Origin: Asticcacaulis aquaticus
GTDB taxonomy: Bacteria; Pseudomonadota; Alphaproteobacteria; Caulobacterales; Caulobacteraceae
Length of the DNA: 64,000 nucleotides
Reading direction: 5' to 3'
Assembly: GCF_028550415.1 (NCBI RefSeq)
Contig: NZ_JAQQKX010000006.1
Span: 1 to 64,000, forward strand
Of the stretch, positions 53,179-61,528 are shown piece by piece (position 1 is the first letter of the stretch; the number at the start of each line of letters is the position of its first letter). Position numbers and translations under genes: made by a program. The notes under the pieces are model-generated. The model was not told the origin of the DNA and made no database searches. It was given only the letters and a program-made list of their open reading frames with translations.

Positions 53179-53880
53179 TCAATCCGGCGCCAGCATGTAG
53201 CCCTTGCCGCGAACGGTTTGCAGATAGCGCGGATTCTTCGGGTCCGGCTCGATCTTGCGGCGCAGGCGCGTCACCTGAACATCCACGGCGCGACCCGTCG
53301 TATCGACGCTGTCCTTGGCGAGGTCCATGCGGTCTACCGGCACATTGGCGCGTTCGGCCAGATATTTGAGCAATTGCGCCTCGGCCTCGGTCAAGCGAAC
53401 CATGGTGCCGTTCTTGCTGAGTTCGGCGCGTTCAAGGTCGAAGGCGATCTGCCCCATATTGATGGTCTTGGGCAGGGCGGGCTTGATCCCGGTCCGGCGC
53501 AGAATGGCTTCGATTCGCAGCAGAAGCTCCTGCGGCTCGAAGGGTTTCGACAGGTAATCGTCGGCCCCCAGGCTAAGGCCCATAATGCGGTCGTCGGGCA
53601 GGCCGCGCGCCGTCAGGATGAGAATCGGCACGTTGGAATGCTGACGCACCCATTTCGACAGTGAAAATCCGTCTTCGCCCGGCATCATGACGTCGAGGAT
53701 CAGAAGATCGAAGTCAAGCAGCTGCAACATGCGCTTGGCGGCATCGGCGTGGGCCGCCGCAGTAACGCGGAACCCTTGCCGTGACAGGAACTCCTTGAGA
53801 AGATTGCGAATGCGGTCGTCGTCGTCGACGACCAGCAGGTGGCGGACGATGGCGTCGTTGATGCCGTTGGGTGCGCTCAC
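53179..53880 (-). CDS. OmpR-family response regulator
   Basis: 233 residues from GTG 53880. Receiver domain with DDDDRIRNLLKEF, Asp63 in LLILDVMMPG and Lys in YLSKPFEP; C-terminal winged helix with GRAVDVQVTRLRRKIEPDPK and RTVRGKGYML. Its start codon is followed upstream by a region with three TTTGTC repeats that may be its own binding site. Partner of the kinase at 51673-53034. Confidence 0.94.
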   Translation of the reverse strand: MSAPNGINDAIVRHLLVVDDDDRIRNLLKEFLSRQGFRVTAAAHADAAKRMLQLLDFDLLILDVMMPGEDGFSLSKWVRQHSNVPILILTARGLPDDRIMGLSLGADDYLSKPFEPQELLLRIEAILRRTGIKPALPKTINMGQIAFDLERAELSKNGTMVRLTEAEAQLLKYLAERANVPVDRMDLAKDSVDTTGRAVDVQVTRLRRKIEPDPKNPRYLQTVRGKGYMLAPD

Positions 53881-53920
53881 GTTTTCCTGCCCTTGTTACA
53901 AATATCAGCCGGAGATTACA

Positions 53921-53965
53921 GGCGACGTGCCTGATTTGTCATCAGGCATTTGTCGCCTTTTTGTC
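53921..53965. promoter_or_regulatory. Hairpin and TTTGTC repeats between ompR-type and CNT genes
   Basis: GGCGAC-GTGCCTGAT...ATCAGGCA-TTT-GTCGCC-TTTTT forms a terminator-like hairpin on the plus strand (53921-53962). TTTGTC occurs at 53935, 53949 and 53960, 14 and 11 bp apart, the kind of tandem direct repeat OmpR-type regulators bind. It lies between two divergent genes, so a control role is more likely than a simple terminator. Confidence 0.4.
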
Positions 53966-54122
53966 ATGGCGCGTAAATAAGTATTGCCGGATGTAAAAAG
54001 CGCTTGCCATGGTTTCAACTGTTATCGGATAGTCCACCGCTTGCGGGCGCAATCGTGTGCACCGGCCCGTTAGCGCTGCCTGTGAAGACGCGCGACAAAT
54101 CTGGTTTTGGGGATAAGCGTAT

Positions 54123-55505
54123 ATGCCGTCATACGGGATGTTGAATTTTCAGAGCATACTGGGCATCGGGCTCATGCTTCTGGCGTGCTGGCTGGTGTCG
54201 GAGAACAAGAAAAAGTTTCCGATCTTCCTGACGATCGGTGCGATCGGCGTGCAGGTTCTGCTGGTCCTGCTGTTCTTCGCTTTCCCTCAGTCCCAGGCCG
54301 TACTGGATGGCATCAATGCCGGCGTCGACGCTTTGGCAGCGGCGACCAATCAGGGCACGCAGTTTGTGTTCGGCTATTTGGGCGGCGGCAGCCAGCCCTA
54401 CGCCGTAAATGATCCCAATGCCCTGTTCGTCTTCGCCTTTCAGGTCCTGCCCCTGATCCTCGTCATCTCGGCCCTGTCAGCGCTGCTGTGGCACTGGCAT
54501 ATCCTCAAATGGATCACGCAGGCCTTCGGTTTCCTGTTTCAGAAGACCATGGGGCTCGGCGGGGCATCGGCGCTGGCCGTTGCCACCAATATCTTCCTCG
54601 GCATGATCGAAAGCCCGATCGTCATCCGCGCCTATCTGTCCAAGCTGTCGCGCTCCGAAGTCTTCATGATGATGGTGGTAGGGCTGGCTACCGTCGCCGG
54701 TTCGACCATGGTCGCCTATGCCCTGATCCTCAAGGCGACCCTGCCCAATGCTGCCGGTCACGTGCTGGTCGCCTCGATCGTTTCGGCGCCGGCGGGCGTA
54801 CTTCTGTCGCGCATTATCGTGCCGGAAAAAGACGGCGAGGGCGGCGCGGTGGCCGACTACAACTCCTCGCTCAAATATGACAGCGCGATGGACGCCATAT
54901 CCAAGGGCACGTCCGACGGCCTGATGGTGGTCATGAATATCTCGGCGACGCTGATCGTGTTCGTGTCGTTTGTGACTCTGGTCAATATTATCCTCGGCAT
55001 GTTCCCGCACGTGGGTGGCGAAGCCCTGTCGCTGGAGCGGGGCCTGTCCTATGTCTTTGCACCGCTGGCCTGGATCATCGGCGTGCCGTGGGAAGAAGCG
55101 CAAAAAGCCGGTTATATCCTCGGTGCCAAGCTGACCCTGACCGAATTCGTCGCCTTCCTGAAGCTGGGGGCCATTCCGGTCGATGAGATGTCGGAGCGCA
55201 CGCGGATGCTGATGACCTATGCCATCTGCGGTTTTGCCAATATCGCTTCGGTCGGCATTACGGTCAGCGGCCTCAGCGTCCTTATGCCTGAACGCCGCGA
55301 AGAGGTGTTGGGACTGGTCTGGAAGGCCCTGTTCGCGGGCTTTGTCGCCACCTGTCTGGCCGCGGCGATCATCGGCGCCATGCCGGACTCGCTGTTCGGC
55401 ATTTCGGACAAGGTGCCGGAAAAGGTCGCTGTCGAAGCGCCCTTGCCGCCCGTAGCCGAAACGCCAGGCGAGGCTCTGGCGGATGCTTCCGCTTCGGCGC
55501 AATAG
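54123..55505 (+). CDS. Concentrative nucleoside transporter, second copy
   Basis: 460 residues from ATG 54123 (GGGGAT upstream; ATG 54138 also possible). The CNT core is clear: IFLGMIESPIVIRAYLSKL, SAPAGVLLSRII and near the end CGFANIASVGITV. It differs from the 16864 copy by a longer acidic and A/P-rich C-terminal tail (about 40 residues). Imports nucleosides; no catabolic genes are adjacent. Divergent from the OmpR-type regulator, which may control it. Confidence 0.92.
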   Translation: MPSYGMLNFQSILGIGLMLLACWLVSENKKKFPIFLTIGAIGVQVLLVLLFFAFPQSQAVLDGINAGVDALAAATNQGTQFVFGYLGGGSQPYAVNDPNALFVFAFQVLPLILVISALSALLWHWHILKWITQAFGFLFQKTMGLGGASALAVATNIFLGMIESPIVIRAYLSKLSRSEVFMMMVVGLATVAGSTMVAYALILKATLPNAAGHVLVASIVSAPAGVLLSRIIVPEKDGEGGAVADYNSSLKYDSAMDAISKGTSDGLMVVMNISATLIVFVSFVTLVNIILGMFPHVGGEALSLERGLSYVFAPLAWIIGVPWEEAQKAGYILGAKLTLTEFVAFLKLGAIPVDEMSERTRMLMTYAICGFANIASVGITVSGLSVLMPERREEVLGLVWKALFAGFVATCLAAAIIGAMPDSLFGISDKVPEKVAVEAPLPPVAETPGEALADASASAQ

Positions 55506-55514
55506 TCTTGTGTA

Positions 55515-55555
55515 GCATAAATAAGCCCGGAGTGTTGTTCCGGGCTTATTTATGC
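55515..55555. terminator. Bidirectional terminator between CNT and thioesterase genes
   Basis: Perfect 17-bp stem GCATAAATAAGCCCGGA / TCCGGGCTTATTTATGC, loop GTGTTGT, between convergent genes. Confidence 0.8.
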
Positions 55556-55568
55556 GCCAAATTGAAGC

Positions 55569-56015
55569 TTACGCGCCCGACTTGCTGGCGCGTTTGATGA
55601 CGCCGGAGAAGGTCATCACCATCCGGTCGCCGACCTTGATCTGACCGCGGCCAAAGATGGTCGATCGGCCCGCCAGGGTGATTTCCCCCGTCGCCACCAC
55701 GATATCGCCAAGATTGCCGGGGCTGAGGAACTGCGCGTCGAGCTGCATGGTCACCCCGCCTGAGGTCTGAAGGTTCGACAGGGCGAAGACATAGAGCGCC
55801 GTATCGGCCAGCGATAACAGGCAACCGCCGTGCATGATCCCGCCGCCGTTCAGGTGCCGCTGTTCCACCTTGAGCGCGACCTGCATATTGCCCTGATCGT
55901 CGGGCAGATAATAAAACGGCCCGATGAGGTTGACATAGTCGTCGTGAAAGGGCGAAAGGAACCAGCCCTTGAACTCGCCGTCCTCGACCTGAATGGGTTG
56001 CAGCTGATCGGCCAT
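55569..56015 (-). CDS. PaaI/hotdog-fold thioesterase
   Basis: 148 residues. The hotdog fold is marked by GIMHGGCLLSLADTALYVFA with the helix acidic residue, and by VTMQLDAQFLSPGNLGDIV. Cleaves acyl-CoA thioesters of unknown chain. Divergent from the DUF3253 gene (35 bp between starts). Confidence 0.9.
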   Translation of the reverse strand: MADQLQPIQVEDGEFKGWFLSPFHDDYVNLIGPFYYLPDDQGNMQVALKVEQRHLNGGGIMHGGCLLSLADTALYVFALSNLQTSGGVTMQLDAQFLSPGNLGDIVVATGEITLAGRSTIFGRGQIKVGDRMVMTFSGVIKRASKSGA

Positions 56016-56050
56016 AATCTATCCTTACACAAACAAAACAGGCTCAGAAC

Positions 56051-56317
56051 ATGTCGAACCCGGTAGAAGAGCTGATTGTCGAACTCCTGACTGATCTCAA
56101 AGGTAACGATACCCTGAGCCCCAATCAAGTCGCCAAGACGATCAATGAGGAAAACTGGCGGCGTCAGTTGCCGCAGGTGCGCGCGGCCATACAGAAACTG
56201 GTCGACGAAGGCAAGATCGAGGTCATCCGCAAAGGCAAGGTCGTCGATTTCGAAGGGATCAAGGGCATTTACCGGGTGCGCCTGGCCCAAGCGACGCCCG
56301 ACGTGAGTGACAATTAG
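56051..56317 (+). CDS. DUF3253 winged-helix protein
   Basis: 88 residues. LSPNQVAKTINEENWRRQLP and VRAAIQKLVDEGKIEVIRKG, then VDFEGIKGIYRVRL follow the DUF3253 pattern. A winged-helix fold is likely but DNA binding has not been shown for the family, and no function is known. Confidence 0.8.
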   Translation: MSNPVEELIVELLTDLKGNDTLSPNQVAKTINEENWRRQLPQVRAAIQKLVDEGKIEVIRKGKVVDFEGIKGIYRVRLAQATPDVSDN

Positions 56318-56407
56318 AAACACCTATTGTCCGCTTATACGGCAGGCTTTATGCAGGACTGTGTATTTTAATAGCTGTTTTAGCGTTTAGTGATTACATA
56401 CGCCTTG

Positions 56408-57541
56408 ATGTCCAAAGCCGACTTTACAATTCAGACCGCTTCGGGCGAGGGGGCGCCCGTCGTCAGCCTCAGGGGCGACTGGACGGCGGTCGGGCTGCGC
56501 GACGCCGGTGAGCGGCTCAAATCGGCCGTGAAAGGCCAGACGAACCTCCGCATAGACAGTTCTGAATTAAAGGGTTTCGACACCGCCGGCGCCTATGCCG
56601 TCCGTGCGGCGGTGGGCGACACAGGCGATGGTGACCTGTTCAGCGGACAGGACAACCATCAGCGCGTCTATGCGCTGGTTTGCGACCTTCAGCCGAAGAT
56701 CGCTGAGGCGCAGCATAAGGCCGCCCGCAAGGCGTTCTCACCGATCATCAATACCCTGGCGGCGATCGGGCGCAGTACGGCTGAGATTCTGGCCGATATC
56801 CGAAATCTCAATGCCTTTGTCGGGCAACTGGTCGTCGTGTGTTTCCTGTCGTGCGTCAATCCGCGCCGCATCCGCTGGACGCCGCTGGTGGCCCAGATGC
56901 AGCGAGCCGGTCTGGGGGCGCTGGCGGTGGTCTGCGTGACCAACTTCTTCGTCGGCGCGGTTGTGGCCTTCCTCGGCATTCTGCAATTGCAGCAGTTCGG
57001 CGCGGCGGTATTCGCGGTCGAGCTGATCGGCATTTCCGTCCTGCGCGAATTCGGCCCGGTTATCGCCGCCGTCCTGATGGCAGGCCGCTCGGCGTCGAGC
57101 TTCACCGCCGAAATCGGCGCCATGAAGATGAATCAGGAAATCGACGCCATGCGCGTCATGGGCATCAATCCGTTCGACGCCCTGATTTTTCCGCGTCTGG
57201 CGGCGCTGGTCCTGACCCTGCCGCTGGTCTCGTTTGCGGGGTCGATGGCGGGTCTGTTCGGCGGGCTGGTCGTGGTATGGGGCACGCTCGGCTACGGCCC
57301 CAACTTCTTCTCGATCCGCATGACCGAGTACGTCCCCTTCGTCAATTACTTCGTCGGCATGATCAAGACGCCGTTTTTTGCCGCCGCCATCACCATCATC
57401 GGCTGCCGTCTGGGTATGATCGTGACATCGGACGTCATCTCGCTGGGCAAGCAGGTGACCAAGGCCGTGGTGCAGGCCATCTTCACCATCATTCTTATCG
57501 ACGCCGCCTTCGCGATGATGTTCAACGGGTTCAATTTCTGA
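56408..57541 (+). CDS. mlaE: MlaE-type ABC permease with N-terminal STAS domain
   Basis: 377 residues from ATG 56408. Residues about 1-100 form a STAS-like domain (VVSLRGDWTAVGLRD, then LRIDSSELKGFDTAGAYAV), which in E. coli is the separate MlaB protein. The rest is the MlaE permease with FGPVIAAVLMAGRSASSFTAEIGAM and NPFDALIFPRLAAL. It forms the membrane part of a lipid transporter between the two membranes. Its stop overlaps the next start (TGATG). Confidence 0.93.
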   Translation: MSKADFTIQTASGEGAPVVSLRGDWTAVGLRDAGERLKSAVKGQTNLRIDSSELKGFDTAGAYAVRAAVGDTGDGDLFSGQDNHQRVYALVCDLQPKIAEAQHKAARKAFSPIINTLAAIGRSTAEILADIRNLNAFVGQLVVVCFLSCVNPRRIRWTPLVAQMQRAGLGALAVVCVTNFFVGAVVAFLGILQLQQFGAAVFAVELIGISVLREFGPVIAAVLMAGRSASSFTAEIGAMKMNQEIDAMRVMGINPFDALIFPRLAALVLTLPLVSFAGSMAGLFGGLVVVWGTLGYGPNFFSIRMTEYVPFVNYFVGMIKTPFFAAAITIIGCRLGMIVTSDVISLGKQVTKAVVQAIFTIILIDAAFAMMFNGFNF

Positions 57542-58344
57542 TGGCAGATATACCCGACATCGTCCCCGAAACCGAGGAAAAGCCGGTCGTCCACCCGATC
57601 GTCATCGAAGGGTTGCGCAATCAGTTCGGTCCGAACATCGTCCACGAAGACCTGAAGCTTACGGTCGAGCGCGGCAAGGTTCTGGGCGTCGTCGGCGGCT
57701 CCGGCACGGGCAAGACTGTGCTGCTCAATTCGATCCTCGGTCTGCAAAAGCCGTCGGCGGGTGCCATCCACCTGTTCGGGCAGGATATTACCAGACTCTC
57801 CGAGAAGAAGATGCGCGCCATGCAGTCGCGCTTCGGTGTCCTGTTTCAGAGCGGGGCGCTGTTTTCGGCGCTCAGCGTGGTGGAAAATATCTGCGTGCCC
57901 CTGACGGAATATGCCAGGCTGAAACCGGCCATGGCGCGCGAAATCGGCCTGATGAAGATGGCGCTGGTCGGCCTGCCGCTCGATGCGGCGGACAAGCGGC
58001 CGTCGGAGCTATCGGGCGGTATGATCAAGCGCACGGCGCTGGCGCGCGCGCTGGTCCTCGATCCGGAACTGCTGTTCCTTGATGAGCCCACCGCCGGGCT
58101 CGATCCGATCGGGGCGGCGGCCTTCGACACCCTGATCCGCGAATTGTCGGACAGCCTCAATCTGACGGTGTTCATGATCACCCACGATCTCGACAGTCTC
58201 TATGCCATCTGCGACGAGGTCGCGGTGCTGGCCGACCGGCAGGTGGTGGAAACCGCGCCGCCGAAAGTGCTGGAACAATCCGAACATCCGTGGATTCATG
58301 AATATTTCCATGGCCCGCGTGGCCGCGTGAGCAAAGGAGAATAG
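57541..58344 (+). CDS. mlaF: MlaF-type ABC ATPase
   Basis: 267 residues. Walker A GGSGTGKTVLL, signature LSGGMIKRTALARAL, Walker B LLFLDEPTAGLDP, switch His in MITHDLDSLY. Energises the MlaE permease. GTG of mlaD follows two bases after its stop. Confidence 0.95.
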   Translation: MADIPDIVPETEEKPVVHPIVIEGLRNQFGPNIVHEDLKLTVERGKVLGVVGGSGTGKTVLLNSILGLQKPSAGAIHLFGQDITRLSEKKMRAMQSRFGVLFQSGALFSALSVVENICVPLTEYARLKPAMAREIGLMKMALVGLPLDAADKRPSELSGGMIKRTALARALVLDPELLFLDEPTAGLDPIGAAAFDTLIRELSDSLNLTVFMITHDLDSLYAICDEVAVLADRQVVETAPPKVLEQSEHPWIHEYFHGPRGRVSKGE

Positions 58345-58345
58345 C

Positions 58346-59305
58346 GTGGAAAGACAAGCCCACTACGCGTTTGTCGGTCTCATTACGCTGGTGCTTGCCG
58401 CCGCGGCCTTTTTGTTTGCCTTCTGGTTGATTCAGGGCAGCTTCAACGAGACCTATTCCGAATACGACGTCCTGTTCAACACCCCGGTCAACGGCCTGAC
58501 CGAAGGCGGCGAGGTGCATTTCAACGGCATCAAGGTCGGCGAAGTCAAGGAACTCAAGCTGGGGCAGGTCAATACCAGCCAGGTCATCGCCACGGTTCGC
58601 ATTCAGGCCTCAACCCCTGTGCGCGTCGATTCGACCGCCGTACTGGAGCCGCTGGGGGTCACCGGCCTCAACTATATCCAGATATCCCCGGGCTCGAAAG
58701 AAGCGGCTCTGCTGAAAAAGGCCGCCGGCATGGGGGTGCCCAATCCAGTGATCCGTGCCACCGAAAGTCGCCTCGACAAGCTGCTGTCGGGCTCGGGCGG
58801 CGTCATCGAAAGCGCCTACGAGTCGCTGAGCCGCATCAACAAGCTCCTGTCGGATCAGAATCTCAACTCGTTCGCACAATCGCTTAAAAACATTGAAGAT
58901 ATCACCAGCGATATCGGCGAAGTCACCGAGGACCTCAAGAGCCGCAAGCAGATGCTCGACGACGCCCACGAAGCCATCGTGCAGGCCGGGATCGCGGCGG
59001 AGAACCTCTCCAAACTGGCCAATTCGGTCGATGTGCTGGTCAAGGATCGTGTGCCTGAGACCATGGTCCGCATCGATGCCGCCGCCACGGAGCTGGGCAA
59101 TGCCGCGACCGAGGTTCAGCGTCTTGCCAAGACGATCGAGCGTCCGGTCAATGAATTCTCCGAAAATACCCTGCCGGCGATGGCGGAAAGCCTGCAAAAC
59201 CTCAACAGCGCCACGCGCGCCGTCGAACAACTGGTCGATGAAATCCGCTCAAGTCCGCAGGGCCTGATCGGCAAGGCCAAGGCCAAGGACAGGAAGGTCA
59301 ACTAG
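58346..59305 (+). CDS. mlaD: MlaD-type MCE-domain protein
   Basis: 319 residues from GTG 58346 with AAAGGAGA upstream. One membrane anchor (about 8-29), then one MCE domain (about 40-120: YDVLFNTPVNGLTEGGEVHF and VGEVKELKL), and a long helical tail of 180 residues with coiled-coil character. MCE rings form the channel that shields lipid in the periplasm. The tail is much longer than in E. coli MlaD and could reach toward the outer membrane. The product is followed two bases later by an auxiliary lipoprotein gene. Confidence 0.93.
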   Translation: MERQAHYAFVGLITLVLAAAAFLFAFWLIQGSFNETYSEYDVLFNTPVNGLTEGGEVHFNGIKVGEVKELKLGQVNTSQVIATVRIQASTPVRVDSTAVLEPLGVTGLNYIQISPGSKEAALLKKAAGMGVPNPVIRATESRLDKLLSGSGGVIESAYESLSRINKLLSDQNLNSFAQSLKNIEDITSDIGEVTEDLKSRKQMLDDAHEAIVQAGIAAENLSKLANSVDVLVKDRVPETMVRIDAAATELGNAATEVQRLAKTIERPVNEFSENTLPAMAESLQNLNSATRAVEQLVDEIRSSPQGLIGKAKAKDRKVN

Positions 59306-59307
59306 TC

Positions 59308-59988
59308 ATGCGTTTCCCCAACTTAAAAAGTCTGGCGATGGCCGTGATGGCGGTGGGCGCGACGGGTCTGGCGGGCTGCATCACGCTCCTGCCGGAGGTG
59401 AAGCCGATCCAGCTCTACACGATCCGCTTCAATTCTGAAGTGGTAGATAAGCCGCTGGCGCCCGCGCCGACGGTATCCGAGCCGGTCGATCTGTTTCTCA
59501 ACTTCGACAACTTCCCGCGCGCAGCGGCGGGCGACCGTATCCTGACGACCGAAGGCAACGAGGTGTCCTACGTCTCCGGCGGCCGCTGGGCCAGCGCCGC
59601 GCAGGGGCAGTTCCGCGATCTCCTGTCCGAAGGCTTTGCGCGTGCAGGCAGCGACCGTCTGCGTATCGGCGGACAGGGCCGGGTGACGGCCAAATACCGG
59701 GTGGACGTCGATGTACGCCGCTTCGAAGCCGCCTATGCACGTCGCCGCCCGACCATCGTCGTGGCGCTCGACGCCCGTGTCGTGCGTTTGTCGGATCGCA
59801 AGGTCGTGGCGCAGCGCTTTATTTCCTCTGACGTGGCCGTCCGCAAAAGCGACCTGACCCTGATGGTCGAAGGATTCGAAAAGGCGTCGTCGCAAGCGGT
59901 GGTCAATCTGATCGGCTTTACCGAAGAGGCCGTTGCGGCGGCAGAAGCCGAAACGCCGGCACCGGTCGTCGCGCCCGAGAAGAAGTAA
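59308..59988 (+). CDS. ABC-transport auxiliary lipoprotein (PqiC-like)
   Basis: 226 residues. Lipobox GLAGC near residue 23; YTIRFNSEVV and ADRILTTEGNEVSYVSGGRW-like strands and YRVDVDVRRFEA follow the ABC-type transport auxiliary domain shared with PqiC. In alphaproteobacteria such lipoproteins accompany MCE operons and take the place of the outer-membrane MlaA-MlaC side. Last gene of the operon. No MlaC gene is present. Confidence 0.88.
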   Translation: MRFPNLKSLAMAVMAVGATGLAGCITLLPEVKPIQLYTIRFNSEVVDKPLAPAPTVSEPVDLFLNFDNFPRAAAGDRILTTEGNEVSYVSGGRWASAAQGQFRDLLSEGFARAGSDRLRIGGQGRVTAKYRVDVDVRRFEAAYARRRPTIVVALDARVVRLSDRKVVAQRFISSDVAVRKSDLTLMVEGFEKASSQAVVNLIGFTEEAVAAAEAETPAPVVAPEKK

Positions 59989-59990
59989 CA

Positions 59991-60018
59991 AAAAAGCCCG
60001 GATCGCTCCGGGCTTTTT
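59991..60018. terminator. Bidirectional terminator after the mla operon
   Basis: Stem AAAAAGCCCGGA / TCCGGGCTTTTT, loop TCGC. T-tracts on both strands, between convergent operons. Confidence 0.85.
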
Positions 60019-60029
60019 GACTATTTGGC

Positions 60030-60071
60030 GCGCATCTGATCCAAAAACCGCCACCCTTTTTTGGGATGTGC
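60030..60071. repeat. Interspersed palindromic repeat, copy R5 (minus orientation)
   Basis: On the minus strand it reads GCACATCCCAAAAAAGGG...CGGTTTTTGGATCAGATGCGC, alignable with copy R3. It begins one base after the scoB stop codon. Confidence 0.65.
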
Positions 60072-60713
60072 TTAGATCGCCACCTCATAAGCGGCTTCGG
60101 TCTTTGCGGCGATTTCTTCTAGTGTCACGTCGGGCGCCAGTTCGATCAGCCTCAAACCCGACCCGTCCGACTTGACCTCGAACACGCCCAGAGTCGAGAT
60201 GATCAGGCTGACCACCTGCGTCCCGGTCAGCGGCAGGGTGCAGGCCTTGAGGACTTTCGACTCGCCGTGCTTGTTGGCGTGTTCCATGACGACGACGACC
60301 TTCTTGACACCGGCCACGAGATCCATCGCCCCGCCCATGCCCTTGACCAGTTTGCCCGGGATCATCCAGTTGGCGATGTCGCCGTTTTCGGCCACTTCCA
60401 TCGCCCCCAGAATGGTCAGGTCGATATGGCCGCCGCGGATCATGGCGAACGAATCCGACGACGAGAAATAGGCGGTTTCCGGCAATTCGGTGATGGTTTG
60501 CTTGCCCGCATTGATAAGGTCGGGATCGACCTCGTCCTCATAGGGGAAGGGGCCCATGCCGAGCATGCCGTTTTCCGACTGAAAGGTGACGGTCATGCCC
60601 TGCGGGATATGGTTGGCCACCAGGGTCGGGATACCGATGCCGAGATTGACGTAGAAGCCGTCCTTGAGTTCCTTGGCGGCGCGTTCGGCCAGTTGATCGC
60701 GTGTCCAGGGCAT
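60072..60713 (-). CDS. scoB: 3-oxoacid CoA-transferase subunit B
   Basis: 213 residues. The active-site glutamate Glu47 lies in VTFQSENGMLGMG; MVNLGIGIPT-like YVNLGIGIPTLVANHI precedes it. With subunit A it moves CoA from succinyl-CoA to acetoacetate, so that ketone bodies or PHB breakdown products enter central metabolism. Starts one base after the scoA stop. Confidence 0.94.
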   Translation of the reverse strand: MPWTRDQLAERAAKELKDGFYVNLGIGIPTLVANHIPQGMTVTFQSENGMLGMGPFPYEDEVDPDLINAGKQTITELPETAYFSSSDSFAMIRGGHIDLTILGAMEVAENGDIANWMIPGKLVKGMGGAMDLVAGVKKVVVVMEHANKHGESKVLKACTLPLTGTQVVSLIISTLGVFEVKSDGSGLRLIELAPDVTLEEIAAKTEAAYEVAI

Positions 60714-60714
60714 C

Positions 60715-61446
60715 TTAGTTCTCCGTTCCGGCGGCAGCGGTTTCAGAGGCGCGCTGACGCACCGTGCGTTGTTCGATTCGCTTCTCGAACGTGCCTTTGA
60801 TCATGCGGTCGACATAGACGCCGGGTGTATGAATGCTGTCCGGATCGAGCGACCCCACCGGCACGATTTCCTCGACTTCGACGACGCAAACCTTGCCCGC
60901 CGTCGCCATCATCGGATTGAAATTGCGCGCGGTCTTGCGAAAGACCAGATTGCCGCGTTCGTCGGCCTTCCACGCCTTGACGATGGAGAGGTCCGCGACC
61001 AATCCCGTCTCAAGAACATAGGTTTTGCCATTGAATTCTTTCAGTTCTTTGCCCTCGGCGACCAGAGTGCCTACACCCGTCGCCGTGTAGAATCCGGGGA
61101 TGCCCGCACCACCGGCACGAATGCGTTCGGCGAGGGTCCCTTGCGGATTGAATTCCAGCTCAAGCTCGCCTGAGAGGTACTGACGCTCGAATTCCTTGTT
61201 CTCGCCGACATAGGACGAGATCATTTTTTTGATCTGCCGCGTATTGAGCAGCGCCCCCAGACCGAAGCCATCGACCCCGGCATTGTTGGAAATGGCGGTG
61301 ATTCCGGTCGTGCCGGTGTCGCGCAGGGCGGCAATCAGGTTTTCGGGAATGCCGCACAGGCCGAAGCCGCCCGCCATGACGGTCATGCCGTCGAAGGTCA
61401 GGCCTTCCAAAGCGCTCTTGGCGTCGGGATATATCTTGCTGGCCAT
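60715..61446 (-). CDS. scoA: 3-oxoacid CoA-transferase subunit A
   Basis: 243 residues from ATG 61446 with AGGAGG upstream. [20 protein letters not shown]-like [17 protein letters not shown] and [16 protein letters not shown] are the subunit A marks, as is [11 protein letters not shown]. First gene of the pair; operon order A then B. Relevant to PHB use together with the phasin at 904-1383. Confidence 0.94.
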   Translation of the reverse strand: MASKIYPDAKSALEGLTFDGMTVMAGGFGLCGIPENLIAALRDTGTTGITAISNNAGVDGFGLGALLNTRQIKKMISSYVGENKEFERQYLSGELELEFNPQGTLAERIRAGGAGIPGFYTATGVGTLVAEGKELKEFNGKTYVLETGLVADLSIVKAWKADERGNLVFRKTARNFNPMMATAGKVCVVEVEEIVPVGSLDPDSIHTPGVYVDRMIKGTFEKRIEQRTVRQRASETAAAGTEN

Positions 61447-61528
61447 ACGGCACACCTCCTGATTTGCTGTGACCCTAAGCCGAAACGCGACCGCCTGTCA
61501 TGCGGAATAATGCCGCATCGCAACAACT

